Positions 46,411 through 58,483 of a DNA stretch of 64,000 nucleotides are shown here, piece by piece. The position numbers and the translations under genes were made by a program. Location of the stretch: positions 81,062 to 145,061 of the forward strand of contig LSRX01000843.1 in NCBI GenBank assembly GCA_001939145.1. The letters run 5' to 3'. Position 1 is the stretch's first letter; each line of letters starts with the position of its first letter. The DNA is from Symbiodinium microadriaticum (lineage: Eukaryota; Sar; Dinophyceae; Suessiales; Symbiodiniaceae). The notes under the pieces were generated by a model, which was not told the origin of the DNA, ran no database searches, and worked only from the letters and a program-made list of their open reading frames with translations.

Positions 46411-47023
46411 CTACGTCGCAGCTGCAAGACTAGTGAGCGCAATCTGCCTCGAGCACACCTGTTCGTGGACCTCGTCCTTCCAACACTGCCATGACCTGCG
46501 AGGAAGATGTGCTTCATGCATGTGGGCATGATTTGATACACTCTGATACACTGTCTCCAAGGACTCGGCAAAAAGAAATGCCACACACCAGCATGGTGTA
46601 TATCTTGGCAATGAAGGAAGCTGCACATTTGCATCGGTGAGATCGACTTGGACCGTCACACAGCAGAGTCTGCCAAGACCTTGGCCACAGTGTCCCAGAC
46701 CTGGTCTCGACATGTCTTGGCACGCCTAGTTGTGTTTGCCACTCGGACGTCTCGCATGGCGCTGGAGCCCTGCATCGTCGCCAGATCTGGGCAGCGTGGT
46801 ATCTAGGAAAGTGAACCAGTAGTGACCTCTGGAGATCATGATGCGGCCGGGCTAGGCACGGAGTCATGCCACACAAACCAATGCAAGAAAGCAGAGATGC
46901 CCAGCATTGTTCAATTTCAATGCCCGTAGCTCTTGCTTCGCTTATGCATCCGGCCAGCGCAGCCATCCATTGATCCAAATGCTGCATATCGCAAAGCTCG
47001 TTCTGCACGAATGACACGGCCAT
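46411..47023 (-). CDS. Unrecognised gene, 5' exons
   Basis: ATG at 47023 starts AVSFVQNELCDMQHLDQW, then AALAGCISEARATGIEIEQC, a plausible helical start. A second stretch at about 46650-46600 reads VDLTDANVQLPSLPRYT. Exon ends were not settled and no family was recognised. Confidence 0.35.
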
Positions 47024-49171
47024 CCTAGTCAGAATCCACGGGGATCCACGGGGTCAAGAAGCAGACTGGCATGTCAATTTCTTTCGCAGTCCTCTCTTTG
47101 CATCTCTGACAGCTGCGCCACCACGTCAGAAGCAGAGTTCAGCACGGCAGCCGTGGCAACATCCTTAACTCACAGGCATCCATGCAGGCTTTGCATGCAC
47201 CCCCCCCCCTGTTTGTAGGTGCGAAGCAGTGGCCAGACCCTGCGAATCCAGCAAGCTTTCGTATCCTGCAGCTGCCGCGAATGTGTTGTACCCACAGAGG
47301 CTAACCAAAGTGCTGTTGGGCCCGAACGGAAATGACGAAGGGGGACTAAGGAGCCGGGATAACATCGTCTGGAAATCATTCTTGGCAGTTCCTTGCCACG
47401 CAGACTCCGCCACAGATTGCAGCTCTGGCATAGCACGGCCTCGCGAGAGAAAAGCTGCCGTCAGTCAGTGCAAGCTGGTAGCTGAAGTTGGTCAGATTCA
47501 GATCTTGATCAACCATAAGCTGGTAGCTTTAGACTACCGCCCGTATTGTTGGCGCAGCATGACTCGGCCGATCGCCGACGTCATATGCCAGTGCTGACAT
47601 CATATGCCAGTGCTCGGGTAGCCATTAATTGTTCCAACACTACCAGATTGTGGATGCTTTTCCACTATGGTTCTCCTTGCACAAAACGAGCTGACAGAGC
47701 CCGAGATGTGCTTGAGTTCCAGGCTCGAAGCAGAATGGGACGGAGGCTTTTGAGAGAAAACTGATTTTGACTTTCGCATGCTTTGGGAACTGTAACTTCT
47801 AGCCGTCTAAACCTGTCTTTGCATCAGGCCCTGACAGTACACAAATCGTTGCCGATGCCGTCGTGCGGTCTCCTTGGCCTGGCTCTGTGCCGCTGGATGA
47901 GAAGCACCGGATTGGCAGGAAGGCTTCAAAATACCCATCCTTCTGGATGTTTCTCGTGCCGATTGAGCGCTTCCAGTGAGCAAAGGGAAGCTGCCACTGA
48001 TCAAGGCATGCCTGGCATGGGATGGCATGGCATGGCAGTTTCCTTGGCCTCGTGTGATTAGCTGTGGCTCTCCGAAACCTCGAAACTCATGTTGTCAATC
48101 TGAGGCGGGCGCATACGCCAGCAAGGTTACCTTCAGCGACAAAATCGTTCATACCAGTTGAGTACTATAATGTAGCTATATTGCCTATGGACACGCCTGA
48201 GGACCTAGTTGCCGGAACTTTGGAAAATAACATTCAGGACTCGACTGCGCAGAAAACCGACCGCTTGTGATTCAGCTTCCATCCCATTGCCCGATAGGTT
48301 TTAGTGCCACCAAGGCCCTCCCTTCAAGGCACATGGTTAGGCTCTGTTCAAACAACATGGCCCGATCAAGAAACAAGATCGTAGCGTGCATTATGTATCT
48401 TGATTGTACTTGTCATCTAACTGACCCCCTTGCTTGGGCTGACAGCACAGGTACTCTTGAGATCTTCTGAGCAACCCGAACTTCAACAAAGCTGTCTCTT
48501 GCTGGTGCCATGTTGGCTTTGCAGTTTCCAAGCAAAACTTTGCAGCACCGTACTTCTTTCGAACGCATGATGGCTCGTGCATCCTCGCAGTCTGTGCGCA
48601 CTCGTCGTTGCATTCGTCTCCGACAAACAGCCAGCCGCTGAGCCTTTAAGCCTCGGCATCCAAGCTAAGACTCGACAGAGACGGACCAAGGCAAGGGATG
48701 GCAAGGGGAAGAAAGGCCCGGGGCTGTTGCGAGGAAACGATTATCGCGCTTCAACCTGCAAAATTATTCAAGGTATGCCAGTCGCAAATTTCGAGTCACG
48801 GCATGAACATGCTCACCTCGTCCTTTCGCTTTGATTCGGCTGGAGACCTCTCAGGGTTCAGCAGATCTCATGCGTCATACGACACACCTCAACCGAACGT
48901 CCACATATAGCTGCCTCCCAGTGAGCTGAAGAAACCTCATTCACAAACACTTGCAAGACAACCATGCTCACAAGCGCTGGAGACGACAATGCTGTAGTTG
49001 TAAGCATACGGCAGGCACCCCAAGGCATGCTGGCGACACCAATCCCTGGCGAGTCACATTCCCACAGACCCTGTGCACTCTGACGCCGACCGCGCTTTTT
49101 TCATCGTCCCCTGCGTAAGTCTGCGCGACCCAGTCGCAAGGTCACGTCATGCGGCACCTTTCGGCAATGTC
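47024..49171. other. No supported gene
   Basis: A C run at 47199-47208. Otherwise unremarkable DNA with short frames. Confidence 0.45.
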
Positions 49172-50563
49172 TCACTGCAACGATTCGGGAGCCTCTACCA
49201 TGCGCTTCTCCTGGCTCAGATTCTCAAAATCCGCCTGTAGCAATGACTCAGAATTCGTAGCCTCCTTCTCCAGGAAATCCAAGAAAGCGTTGCCGAGTGG
49301 CTCAGCAAGCCGGGCTTCAGCAGCTGCCGCTGCAGCTTTCACTTGTGCACGACTTTTCTGAGCCTCCTCCGGCACACCGCCAAGCACGTGAAGTGCTTGA
49401 GCTAAAACCTGCTCAGCCAGGGCTCGCTGCCCGGAAGCAAGGTGCTCGTGATACAGTGCAAGCATGGAGGCGACCAGACGACGATCCACCAAAAACTCTT
49501 GGTCTTCAAGTCTGCGTCCCTTCTCTTCTAACAAAACCTCTAGAGCTGCAGACGTCTCTTTCAGCTCCGCCTCTACGGCCCTACACCGACTTGACAGTAC
49601 TGACATGTCAACCGCGAGAGAGTCCGGCTCTGGAGCCGGAACCCCAACTGCAATCGCAATCGCGGAGGCTCCGCCAGAGGCTCCGCCAGAGGCTCTAGCT
49701 CGTGCGGCCTGGACCTCGCGGAGCTCGCGCTTCAAGCTGGCATTCTGCTCGTGCAGCGCACTCTGTTCCTCCATGACTTCCTCCAACTTCTGCAGAGCGT
49801 CTGCAGAAGCTTGCAGTTCTGCATCTTTTTGCCGGAGAAGTTGTTGCAGCTGCGAGCGCTCCTTCGACTCAATGCCCTGCCGTCGCAAAGACGCCATTTG
49901 TTCCTTGAGCTCTGCATTCTCGGACGAAAGCTGCTCTACGCGACAAATGGCTGCTTGGTGCGCACTCTGCCAAGCCTCGGCTTGCTGAGCCAAAGCTTCA
50001 AACTGAACATTCTTTGATGTCAGATCTCGACATCTCCGCTGGAGTGCCATGTGCTCCTCAAGCAACTTCTCGTACCGCTCGTTGAATGATGTCAGCAGCC
50101 GTTTTGTTTCGTTGGGGGCGTGCGAAGACCCAGCTTCGAGTGCAATTCGGGGCAATGCCTGCCTTAAGACCTTGCAGCACCAGCTCGCCACTTGCGCAGT
50201 GGACAACTCGCTGCCCTTCTCCGAGATGGCCTGAATTAGATCTTGCGACGCCTCAGAGCTAGCGCCGAGAAGCTGCAAGCTGTGTTTCAGACCTGGGAGT
50301 TCGCAAAGCTCTGCGAACTCCTTTAATGCTTCATGTTGCTCGTGTTGGCATGGGTCAGCTTCAGAGTCCCCAGATACGGATGCACACGCTGAATCTTCGC
50401 CTTTCAAGGTGGCTTGCTGCTCAAACGAATTCAGAGGGCTAGGTGTCGGGATCCGCGAGCTTTGATGGCCATCTTCTTCGTCATCGTCGTCTCCTACGGC
50501 ATCGACTAGCGCGTCCTTGATTTCGCCCAGCGTGGACTGGGCCAGGGCTTTCAGCGACTGCAT
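49172..50563 (-). CDS. Golgin-like coiled-coil protein, possible GRAB-type C-terminus
   Basis: A single open frame of 463 codons from ATG at 50563; the frame extends to a GTG at 50581. The N-terminus (MQSLKALAQSTLGEIKDALV followed by an Asp/Glu run) and a disordered Ser/Pro region precede long coiled coils (about 155-290 and 325-360) with regular Leu/Glu/Gln heptads. Near residues 358-400, VDRRLVASMLALYHEHLASG then LAEQVLAQALHVL resembles the GRAB (GRIP-related Arf-binding) domain of GMAP-210-like golgins, which tether vesicles at the Golgi. Short GGAS repeats (about 295-305) separate coils. The golgin assignment rests on architecture plus that weak domain. No intron is evident. Confidence 0.7.
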   Translation of the reverse strand: MQSLKALAQSTLGEIKDALVDAVGDDDDEEDGHQSSRIPTPSPLNSFEQQATLKGEDSACASVSGDSEADPCQHEQHEALKEFAELCELPGLKHSLQLLGASSEASQDLIQAISEKGSELSTAQVASWCCKVLRQALPRIALEAGSSHAPNETKRLLTSFNERYEKLLEEHMALQRRCRDLTSKNVQFEALAQQAEAWQSAHQAAICRVEQLSSENAELKEQMASLRRQGIESKERSQLQQLLRQKDAELQASADALQKLEEVMEEQSALHEQNASLKRELREVQAARARASGGASGGASAIAIAVGVPAPEPDSLAVDMSVLSSRCRAVEAELKETSAALEVLLEEKGRRLEDQEFLVDRRLVASMLALYHEHLASGQRALAEQVLAQALHVLGGVPEEAQKSRAQVKAAAAAAEARLAEPLGNAFLDFLEKEATNSESLLQADFENLSQEKRMVEAPESLQ

Positions 50564-50799
50564 AGTGGAGAAGCATGGCACACATCGGGTACTGCTGTGC
50601 TAGGTTTTCGACTCGGCTGCGGAAGTGAAGGCACTGAGCAATTCAAGCCTGCTGGCATTGCCTATACCTTGAGACGATCTGACCCTGTGCTTGCACATTG
50701 GTTAGGGTCTCTGCCTCGCTTTTGCCGCCCGCAAGCACTTTACAAAGTCAGTGCCACCCTGCAACTGCACTTCAGAGTGGTCCCAGCTTCATTGGCTAT
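50564..50799. other. Short intergenic spacer
   Basis: 236 bp between two same-strand genes. No leader remnant or promoter motif was seen. Confidence 0.4.
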
Positions 50800-51735
50800 C
50801 TAGGCTCGCCGAATGCCCATCACCTGTCGCTCTGTTCCATCACTAATGACTTTCAACTCAATATTCAAGCGTTCGGCGTCAAGTTGCTCGATGTAGGGGA
50901 CTGCTTGAAGGATCGCCTCGCGGTACCTCTCTTCCGCTTGCTTGTTCCCCAAATCCTGCATTGGATTCCGCTCCAGATAAATTGTTTTCAACGAAGGAAA
51001 GGATGCCAGGTTGGCAATCTGCGCCAAGTCCTCGATCTTGTTGTCGTTCATCCAAAGCTCTTGCAGCTTCTGCAACTCTGGAATGGGCTTTATCTGAGTG
51101 ATGGCATTTCTCACTAAGTCCACTTCAACCAGATCTGCCAACAAAGCAAACTCGTCAGGAAGGTCAGGCAGGTTGTTATGGCCCAGGTACAAGTGGGTCA
51201 GGCCAGCAAGATTACGAAAGAACGAAGGCTCCCAAGACTCCAGCCGATTGTTTTGCAAGCTGAGATGTCGCAGGGCAGGCAGTGCTGGCAAAGACATGCT
51301 TGTAATCTTGTTCTTGCCCAGCCAAAGCTCTTTCAAATTCACAAGGGACGAAACCTGCTCGGGGATAGCTCTGATCCTGTTGGATCCAAGTTCCAACATC
51401 TTCAACTGGGTGAAATGGAAGATGCCCTCCACGTCCACAATCTTGTTGCTTGACAAGTATAGGTTCTCCAGATACTCGAACGGACAAGCTGCCAGCGGCT
51501 CTGTGCTGCGGATCTTGTTGAATGACAAGTCCAGCACCGTGAGGTTTCGCAAATGGCTGATGTTCTCGATTTTCTTCACCATGTTTTGATAGAGCCTTGC
51601 TTTCAGCCAACATTGACTCAAGCTAAACTCGAGCAAACCCTGAACGCATCATCTTGTAGCAGAGAGTCTCCAAATGCTCAAGGTTTGTGTTGGTCTCCAG
51701 GTTCTCAATCTTCTCGACACAATTGGCGACCAAGC
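50800..51735 (-). CDS. SDS22-like leucine-rich repeat protein (PP1 regulatory subunit)
   Basis: SDS22/PPP1R7 binds the catalytic subunit of protein phosphatase 1. The main exon (51595-50800) holds consecutive 22-residue LRRs: VKKIENISHLRNLTVLDLSF, LENLYLSSNKIVDVEGI, LKMLELGSNRIRAIPEQ, LKELWLGKNKI, LRHLSLQNNRLE, LTHLYLGHNNLPDLPDEFA, LVEVDLVRNAITQIKPI and LQELWMNDNKIEDLAQI. It ends in an LRR-cap-like segment (LKTIYLERNPMQD, then YREAILQAVPYIEQLDAERL). An upstream exon at 51735-51662 adds VEKIENLETNTNLEHLETL after AG|G. Its donor does not read as GT or GC and was not resolved, and further 5' exons are expected. The KIENL signatures favour SDS22 over other LRR proteins. Confidence 0.85.
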
Positions 51736-52094
51736 CTCTGAAAAAGCAGAGTTGCAGCATGTCTCTTTTCTGGCTTGATGCATGGACAAAGCTTCCGTTG
51801 CAGCCCTAGAAGAAAGCCAGGCGGCACAATTTCCGAAGCTTCCTGACAGGCACGCAGTTGAGGCAGGTGACAATACACACCGCACTACTGCACCGGCGCA
51901 TCGGCATGACATGAGATACAAGCATGTCTCGTGCCGGACGTCACCAAGTTTTAGCCGCGGGTCTTTCCAACAGCCTCTAGATTTTCCAACTTCCTCAGTC
52001 GGGGCCGGCAAGACATGGCCGGACATCGAACAACTTCAGCCATGGATTTGGTACGACTTAGTAGTGGAAGTTATGTTGGGAAACAGTGTCTCTC
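51736..52094. other. No supported gene
   Basis: 5' exons of the SDS22-like gene may be here; none was recognised. Confidence 0.35.
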
Positions 52095-52475
52095 TTAGCT
52101 GACAACAACAAGTAGGAATCCAAGCAGCTTGATGCGTGCACACTGATGCAAGACCTCGTCGTCGTCAGCGTCAATAGGGTAGTCGATGCCAAGGCGATAG
52201 TATGTAGGACCATCATCATGATCATGATCCGGAAGCTGAACTCTTGTGCGTCTGGCGCTTGGGCCCGCTGGAGGCAAAGGTGGAGGTGGCACCTCCTCCA
52301 CATTAGGCCCCTCTGCGCCCGAATCCACGTCCATTGCTGCTCTATAGTGGTTACGCCGCGTCAAGTCTCGTGCTTTCAAACGTGTAAACGAAATTAGACG
52401 AAGTAGGCAACGAACTGTCTCACCTTGTTGCTGCTCGGAAAGCCAAAAAGGCTCTTGTTGAAGTCCGCTCTTCAC
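52095..52475 (-). CDS. Unrecognised ORF, Pro/Asp-rich
   Basis: A minus-strand frame with QQEPFWLSEQQQGETVRCLL, then an acidic and proline stretch (MDVDSGAEGPNVEEVPPPPL) and GPTYYRLGIDYPIDADDDEV. Composition suggests a real exon or short gene. No family. Confidence 0.35.
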   Translation of the reverse strand: MKSGLQQEPFWLSEQQQGETVRCLLRLISFTRLKARDLTRRNHYRAAMDVDSGAEGPNVEEVPPPPLPPAGPSARRTRVQLPDHDHDDGPTYYRLGIDYPIDADDDEVLHQCARIKLLGFLLVVVS

Positions 52476-54458
52476 CTTCCCTACGAAGTCCGCTAGCTTT
52501 CGAGGTCAAGACATCACAAGTTGTTGCATCTACTTGCCTGCTCCCTCGATGACGCTGGATCCCTACCTTCTCCACCCCTTCTCAAGCATTGAGCATTTAG
52601 GACCTCCCGCTTTCCGGGGAACAGTATACCGCGGTGCTGTCTGCATCCTGACCTAGACTTCCCTCGTGAGTTGTGCATTGCTTCACGGCCACATGCAACC
52701 TGTGGTTTCTGACATATATCTGGATGCTTTGTATGGTATAGCTCAACAGCTGTCGCGGTTACTGAGTTTCGTACTGCATGATACTACATAGGTTGCTGTA
52801 TGCCAAAGTCATCGCGCCTACTCCGGGATCAGGAGCTCCAGGCGAAAAAGGCGCTGCTGTTGGAGCACCAGGGGCATTAGCCATGTGCATGGCCCGAACC
52901 TCAGCAAGACAGGACCCAATTGCAGCACTGCAAGGAGATTCTATGCTGTCATCTTCACACCGGCAGATTTGCCGAGAGCAACACAACAGCCTGCTGGCCG
53001 GCAGCTCCAGCCTTGGTCTCGGCTTAACTCAACGCAAACGATCATAAGCGTCGTGTGTGGAGCCGTGTCGTGTTGATCTGGCAGTGACAAATCCCAGCCT
53101 TCGCAAACTCAGGCAAGTGCAGCAGATGCAGCCATCTCTGCGTACTTTGCAGCATTCATGGCGCGCTCCGACGCTGCCTGGATTTTTGACACGATTCTTG
53201 CCCTGTGGATTGGCAGCCCGTTGTTCCAAGCAGCGCACCGATGCTTGGCGGATAAGATTCAGCAGGTCCTGACTCAATGTATCAACACGTCGTATCGGCA
53301 TGTGATTTACGTAGAAACTACAGGGGTCCGATTCCGGATGTCCTCAAATTGTCCCGGAGGCACATATCCTTGACCTGCAATCGCCGTACAGCATCAATGC
53401 AATCTCGCTGCAAGGTGGCTAACTGAGCACAGCACTCATCAGTCCGCCATAGCTGGCAGTCGTTGGATTCGCAAACCTTTCAGAAAGCTCACCAAACAAT
53501 CGAAGGACGGCTATGACGGTTAACTCTTCTGCCCAACTCTTGGTCCCAAGCGATGTGGAGCACCACGGTATGCGATGTCCTAAGTTGTACGAGGAAAATC
53601 AGGAGGGTCGTCCAGGTTTCGTGCGGATGGGGCTTCTCTTGTTTGAGCCATGGGCTTGGAACCATGATTGGCGATGGACAACGTGGAAAGTCCCGTGATT
53701 GCTTTCACACTAAATGCGGCTCTCTTGAAAGCAGACTTATATGATCTTGCCTGGTTGTGCTCGGAAGTGACTGTTGTTGCTGGAGAATGGCAGGAACAAG
53801 AAACTTCAGCAGACGTTGAGCTGGGGGTGACTGCACAAGTCGTGCTGGAAGCAGAAGCATCACGGGTAAGGCTGCGCAACGTGCTTGAATTTCCACCCGC
53901 TGGCCATGGTCGAGCGGCCCATCGCCTTTAGATCGGTATTCACCAGAAACCCAAAGAAGGACATCAGCCTTCCACATGAATATGCCTACTTGCATTTTTT
54001 CGGGGTTTGTGCTTATGTGCTTTATGTGCTTTTCTGGTGTCCTACAAATCGCGAGCATCATCTGGATGAAGATATCCGGCCGCCCCCTGCAACTCTACAC
54101 CTCTCTCTTTCTTTCGCCAGGGCTCCCTCTCTCTCTCTCTCTCTCCGACTCTCTGTCGCTCTTCGCGTGTCTCCCTCGCACTCTCTCTTGACTGCCTCTC
54201 CCCTACGCACAGGCACTGACATCACATGCTGATATCAAAACGAGCGATGTGATGATACAACTGTGGACTCTGGACCTGGAAAGTCCACCAGCCCTCCAAC
54301 ATATGAACGTAGCGACTTCTGTCGGACCTTTGAAGGGTTACGAGTACTGCTCAGCCTCGGCTAGATTCCAGCTAATATCCGATTGAAGGCATATCGCAAG
54401 GCACCTTTTTCTCAAATCTGCGCAGGCGTGAGCATTGCATGGACCCACGGCTGTGGAA
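52476..54458. other. Possible scattered exons, (CT)n tract; no firm gene
   Basis: Exon-like stretches: minus 52986-52759 (NAPGAPTAAPFSPGAPDPGV), minus 53301-53160 (SQDLLNLIRQASVRCLEQRA) and plus 53680-53900 (PVIAFTLNAALLKADLYDLA, then DVELGVTAQVVLEAEASRVR). None could be joined or named. (CT)n runs at 54098-54187. Confidence 0.3.
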
Positions 54459-55280
54459 TTAGTCCATGTCGTTGAGGCCGGCCTCGGGCATCCGCACAGA
54501 AAGTATGGCACTGGCATTGCTTGTGGATGGCTCTTTTGTGCTACCAGTAACATTGCCCAACTGCAATGCGCAAGCAGCTTCTGGTGTCAACGGACAACCT
54601 TCGCCATTGGCACCAGGGCCACCCGCCTTCAGTGCCATTTCGCAGCGGACTGCGAGCCTCAATGTCTCCTCCGCTTTATCTGGTACATATTTCGACTTTG
54701 CGTGTGCCAGGAGTGCGTCTTTCCGTGCTTTGTTGTAACTGCCCTGCTGCAGCGACGTCATCGAGCGAAGAACCAGGGCATCCACCAACGTTTTTTGAAG
54801 TAGTGCAATCGCAAAGGATTGCTTGTGGGTGGAATCGAGAGCCGCACTGCAGGCACGCACGGCCTGGGACGAACGCTGCATTGCCAGGCTGTATGACTGG
54901 CAGAAGTATGCGATTCTGGCCGCCGAACTCCTGCAATGCGAAACTTCGATAGCATGACCCACGGAATGAAGCTGTTTCTCGTCGTTGGCGCCATCCATAG
55001 CCAGCACACGATGGCTAATGCTGTCATACTCCTTCAGCGCAACACCTGCCTGCTGCAGGTTCACATCATGATCAAGTTTTGCATCAGGACTTGCATCTGC
55101 AAGGCCGCATTCCTTCATCTTCGCATCCGTTTTCATGCGAAGTTCATGTAGGCACACGAAGGCCTTCATCATTCCTTCCTCCGTGTGGGGGTTGTGCGCC
55201 ACATCATCATCCGAACTTGCTGCATCTGCATCGGCATCCACCGAAATCTTCTGGAATCTCGCGTAAGACTCCCAAGTCAT
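54459..55280 (-). CDS. TPR-like helical protein (273 aa), function unknown
   Basis: One open frame from ATG at 55280 (MTWESYARFQKIS) with an acidic DADADAASSDDD segment, as in small co-chaperone-like proteins. Residues 115-220 form helix pairs consistent with degenerate TPRs (AYFCQSYSLAMQRSSQAVRA; LVLRSMTSLQQGSYNKARKD; AEETLRLAVRCEMALKAG). The tail is low-complexity. No enzymatic motif. Neither an intron nor a leader remnant is seen. The TPR call rests on helical pattern, so confidence in function is low. Confidence 0.6.
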   Translation of the reverse strand: MTWESYARFQKISVDADADAASSDDDVAHNPHTEEGMMKAFVCLHELRMKTDAKMKECGLADASPDAKLDHDVNLQQAGVALKEYDSISHRVLAMDGANDEKQLHSVGHAIEVSHCRSSAARIAYFCQSYSLAMQRSSQAVRACSAALDSTHKQSFAIALLQKTLVDALVLRSMTSLQQGSYNKARKDALLAHAKSKYVPDKAEETLRLAVRCEMALKAGGPGANGEGCPLTPEAACALQLGNVTGSTKEPSTSNASAILSVRMPEAGLNDMD

Positions 55281-56075
55281 GCTGCACAGCAGTTGGCATC
55301 AGAACAATTCACACTAAGAACAGCGTCCGACATGACTTTGGCTTGCCTGATCTGAAACGAGCCTAGCCTATAAACCGAACATTTTCCATCCGCATGCGTC
55401 GTCGCGCCAACAAGTATCAATATTACCGCACCTATTTCAAAATCAGTCGTTACGACTCCTCTCGTTGACACTCGCAACTTTAACCGGCAATGCTATTGAC
55501 GCTCTCTGATACCAAACGGTCTTGAGCTGTAATCTGCAGAGAACGCTGCCCATCCGTAGTGCGAGGGTGGATGCTGCTAATGCGGCAGGTGCTTCGCTAA
55601 CTGCTGCTGAAGCTGTTCCAGTTGTTAGCGCGCACTGCCGTGCGCGACGGGTGTGCATGAACAAGGAGGGCGGACGGCTGGGGAGTCGGCTGTGATCATC
55701 GAAAAACTGGCTGCATCCGAAAAAATTGAACATGGCATCCAGCACCCAAGCCCAGGTAGTCAGCAACATGCGCGACGAGGCTTTATTCCTGCAAAACCCC
55801 CAAGTCATGGACGGGCAGGTCCATGTGTATAAGTACAGAGATGGCTGAATCACTCTATTGCGTCCCACTCCCAAGATGCGACCGGCGCATAGACATAGAC
55901 TTGCTACATGTAATCATGTTCACGCCTTTCTGCACCTGCGTTCTGGGGTCCGCGCTCTAGCTACCGTGGGTGTCAACCTCTGCTCCCAAGGTTGGGTTGG
56001 CCCGGTTTGTCGGGGGCCAGCTGCCACGGCCCCACACGATGGGGTCGCCTAATCCCAGCGCGGGGCGGAACTCAT
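55281..56075. other. No supported gene
   Basis: Short frames only. Confidence 0.4.
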
Positions 56076-57292
56076 TCATTGAATTTCATTGAGGCATGGG
56101 GCCCTCATCCAACATATCCAACTCGGCAGTGGCCGGGGGAGCTCGAGGAGCCTGCCGCTAACCTCGATGCCGACCACGACCAGCCGACAGCGCCGTGCAC
56201 GGTCCAAGTCGGGACATGTTTCTTTTGTTTCGCGGTGCGTTTCGGTTAGCCCGCGCTGCAATCCGCACGTTCATCTCCAACGAGCTCGTGACTAAGTCGT
56301 CGCGAGCCGTGGCGCGTTGCAGTCGTCGACCGTCGGCCTCCCAAAGGAACATGCACTGGTCGCCAAACCCAGTGCGCGGGCGCGCTTCATGGGCTTGCCT
56401 GCGTCTTCGAGTGGCTCCGTAGTCGTCATCGCGGGTCCTGTCTGGGACAGGCCTGGGATCGTCGAGTTGGGCGAGGACGTGTGGCGCGGGAATAAACCAC
56501 CGTCGGCACAGCCGTGCTCGGCAAGCCCGTCGGCAGGAGTCTGAGTTTGCTCAAGCTTGAGCCGACGAGCAACGCTTCAGGTTTGTTGCACTATGTTGCA
56601 ATAGCTGCCCCAACTGCCTGACCTACACAGCACGTCGCCGTGCTGGCTTTGTGTGCGGCCCCGCGGCCGCGCAGCAGCGCACGATGCAGACATCCGCGAG
56701 ACGCTCCTCGAGCGAGTGCTTGGGAGATGCGGGCTTGGTACGCGTGGGCTAGCCAGCAACTTTGGGCGGCTTGGGCTTGCAAAACACAGACCCTGCATTT
56801 TGCCAAGCTTGGGATCAATGCCACGGTGCAGAGCAGATGAATCGGACACGACGCTGTCGAAGCAAGCGTAGGCAAGCACTTGCGTGACGGCGGGTTGATT
56901 AATAAAATGCACAGATCGTCCACGAGCGAGGACATGGAGCAGTGCAAGACTTGGTGCTGAAGATGCTGAAGTAGGGCAGATGGATTTGATTTTTCACGGA
57001 CTCTTCTGGCGACCTGCGCGCCGTCCCAGTGCACCTGCGAACTACGGTGCTGCATGGTTTTAGCACCGCCACTCTCAGCAGGCCCCACCCGCCTGTACCA
57101 GCCCTGGGTGGCAGCTGTTCGTAGCGGAGCAGGGGCTCGCAGGGCACACAGACGCACAAGCTGAGCGATGAGTCGGAGCGACTCGTCGTCCATCAACGCT
57201 TGTCCAGAATGCATGCTGACAGGGTTATAGCGAGTTGAAGTGGAACTGCTGCGGGATTGGCTGCCGGAGTGTGGGGTGTTTTGCACGTACAC
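56076..57292 (-). mobile_element. Decayed LINE: RT palm fragment and C-terminal nuclease-like domain
   Basis: The minus strand at about 56930 reads HQVLHCSMSSLVDDLCILLI, with VDD at the place of the RT catalytic YxDD. In shifting frames it continues as GIDPKLGKMQGLCF and, at 56261-56076, ETCPDLDRARRCRLVVVGIE. The last is the C-terminal domain also found at 58.5 and 60.2 kb. Order RT then C-terminal domain fits a single element. Several frameshifts. Confidence 0.5.
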
Positions 57293-58483
57293 TGAAGGTC
57301 AATGGGAGTGCCGAGGCGGCGATGACATGGATCAAGTTTTCGGTGAAGCCTGCGGGAAGCCGATCAAACCTCCCGAACGAAACATGGCCGGTGGCGGCCG
57401 ACTATGCTGCTCTGGCACGCTTTTGCGTGCTACTCGGTTATATTCCTTTCCGGCTCCTCTGTCCTGGTGTTCGGCTCTGTTTACGGTCTCTGGACTCGTT
57501 TGCGCTTGGTTTCTGTGGCGGTTGGGCCCCGTTTGCGTGGTGCTGGTTTGGGTTCGGTTCTTGCGGCGGTGGCCTTCCACCTCCCTGAAATGTCCCACTT
57601 CGCCTCCCCTCACCGGAGCCCGCCAGGTGCCTGCAAACCATAATTTTCGTGATTTGCTGTTTTGGTGCCAAAGCCTTTGTCAATCTTTCAACAGGTGTCA
57701 TTTCTTATCGATGCGTTTTCGGGCTGAATTCGGTTAGGGTTAGGCTTTCGAGTCTACGTGTAAGTGCTTCTTTCTGGATTCCTGCTTCATCGTTTCTGGG
57801 TTTGGGCGTTAATGGCTTTTGGGTTCCCGCATTTCCAGATGTTTCCATATTTCTGGGTCTCAGCGTTTATCCCCTCCACACACCTTTCGCAACCGTCCAC
57901 GCGGTCCCAGTGCAACCGGAGCTCAGTCGGTGCGGAGCTCACTACGCTAGGTGCCTGAGAGGAGTCAGCGAGGACTACGGGTGCGATCGGGCAATCCGAT
58001 CCCGAGACACGCCTTCAGGGCAAACTACGCTTCGCTGCCAAGCAGTGGTATACCTGGACGACCACAGTGGTCACTCATTCGTGTGCTGATGGTATACCAG
58101 GTCGACGCCGCGGCGACATCGACCCGTGCCAGTACTTCTTGAAGTTTGCAGCCGAAGAAAAGGAAGGCTGGAGCTGATAAAGGCTGCGCAGGAGTCGTCT
58201 TCTTCGACGTCTACGACCTTCAAGCAGAAAGTATCGGCATGGAGACTCTCCGTTTTCGCTTAACTTTGGGAAGTGGAGGGTGCATTGGGTCCGAAAGAGG
58301 TGTGTCAGGTGTGTGTTGGGGCAAAAGGTGGAGGGTCGTGTGGAAGGGTACATACCTGGGCCACATCATTAGGCAAATGCCTGAGATCGAAGTGCGCATC
58401 GACGACTGGTGGCTCGACGGCCCGGCTCCCAGCCGCCTCCCAGCGCGGACTTAGGACTGACTTAGGTCACCGTAGATCACATC
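57293..58483. other. No firm gene; possible element residue
   Basis: Plus-strand frames (57240-57737, 58146-58454) may be mobile-element remnants (GKRWRVVWKGTYLGHIIRQM). A GGTTAGGGTTAGG word lies at about 57733. Confidence 0.3.

Noticed and set aside
49297-49988. Plus-strand ORFs opposite the golgin-like gene
   Set aside because: Antisense shadows of the coiled-coil coding region.
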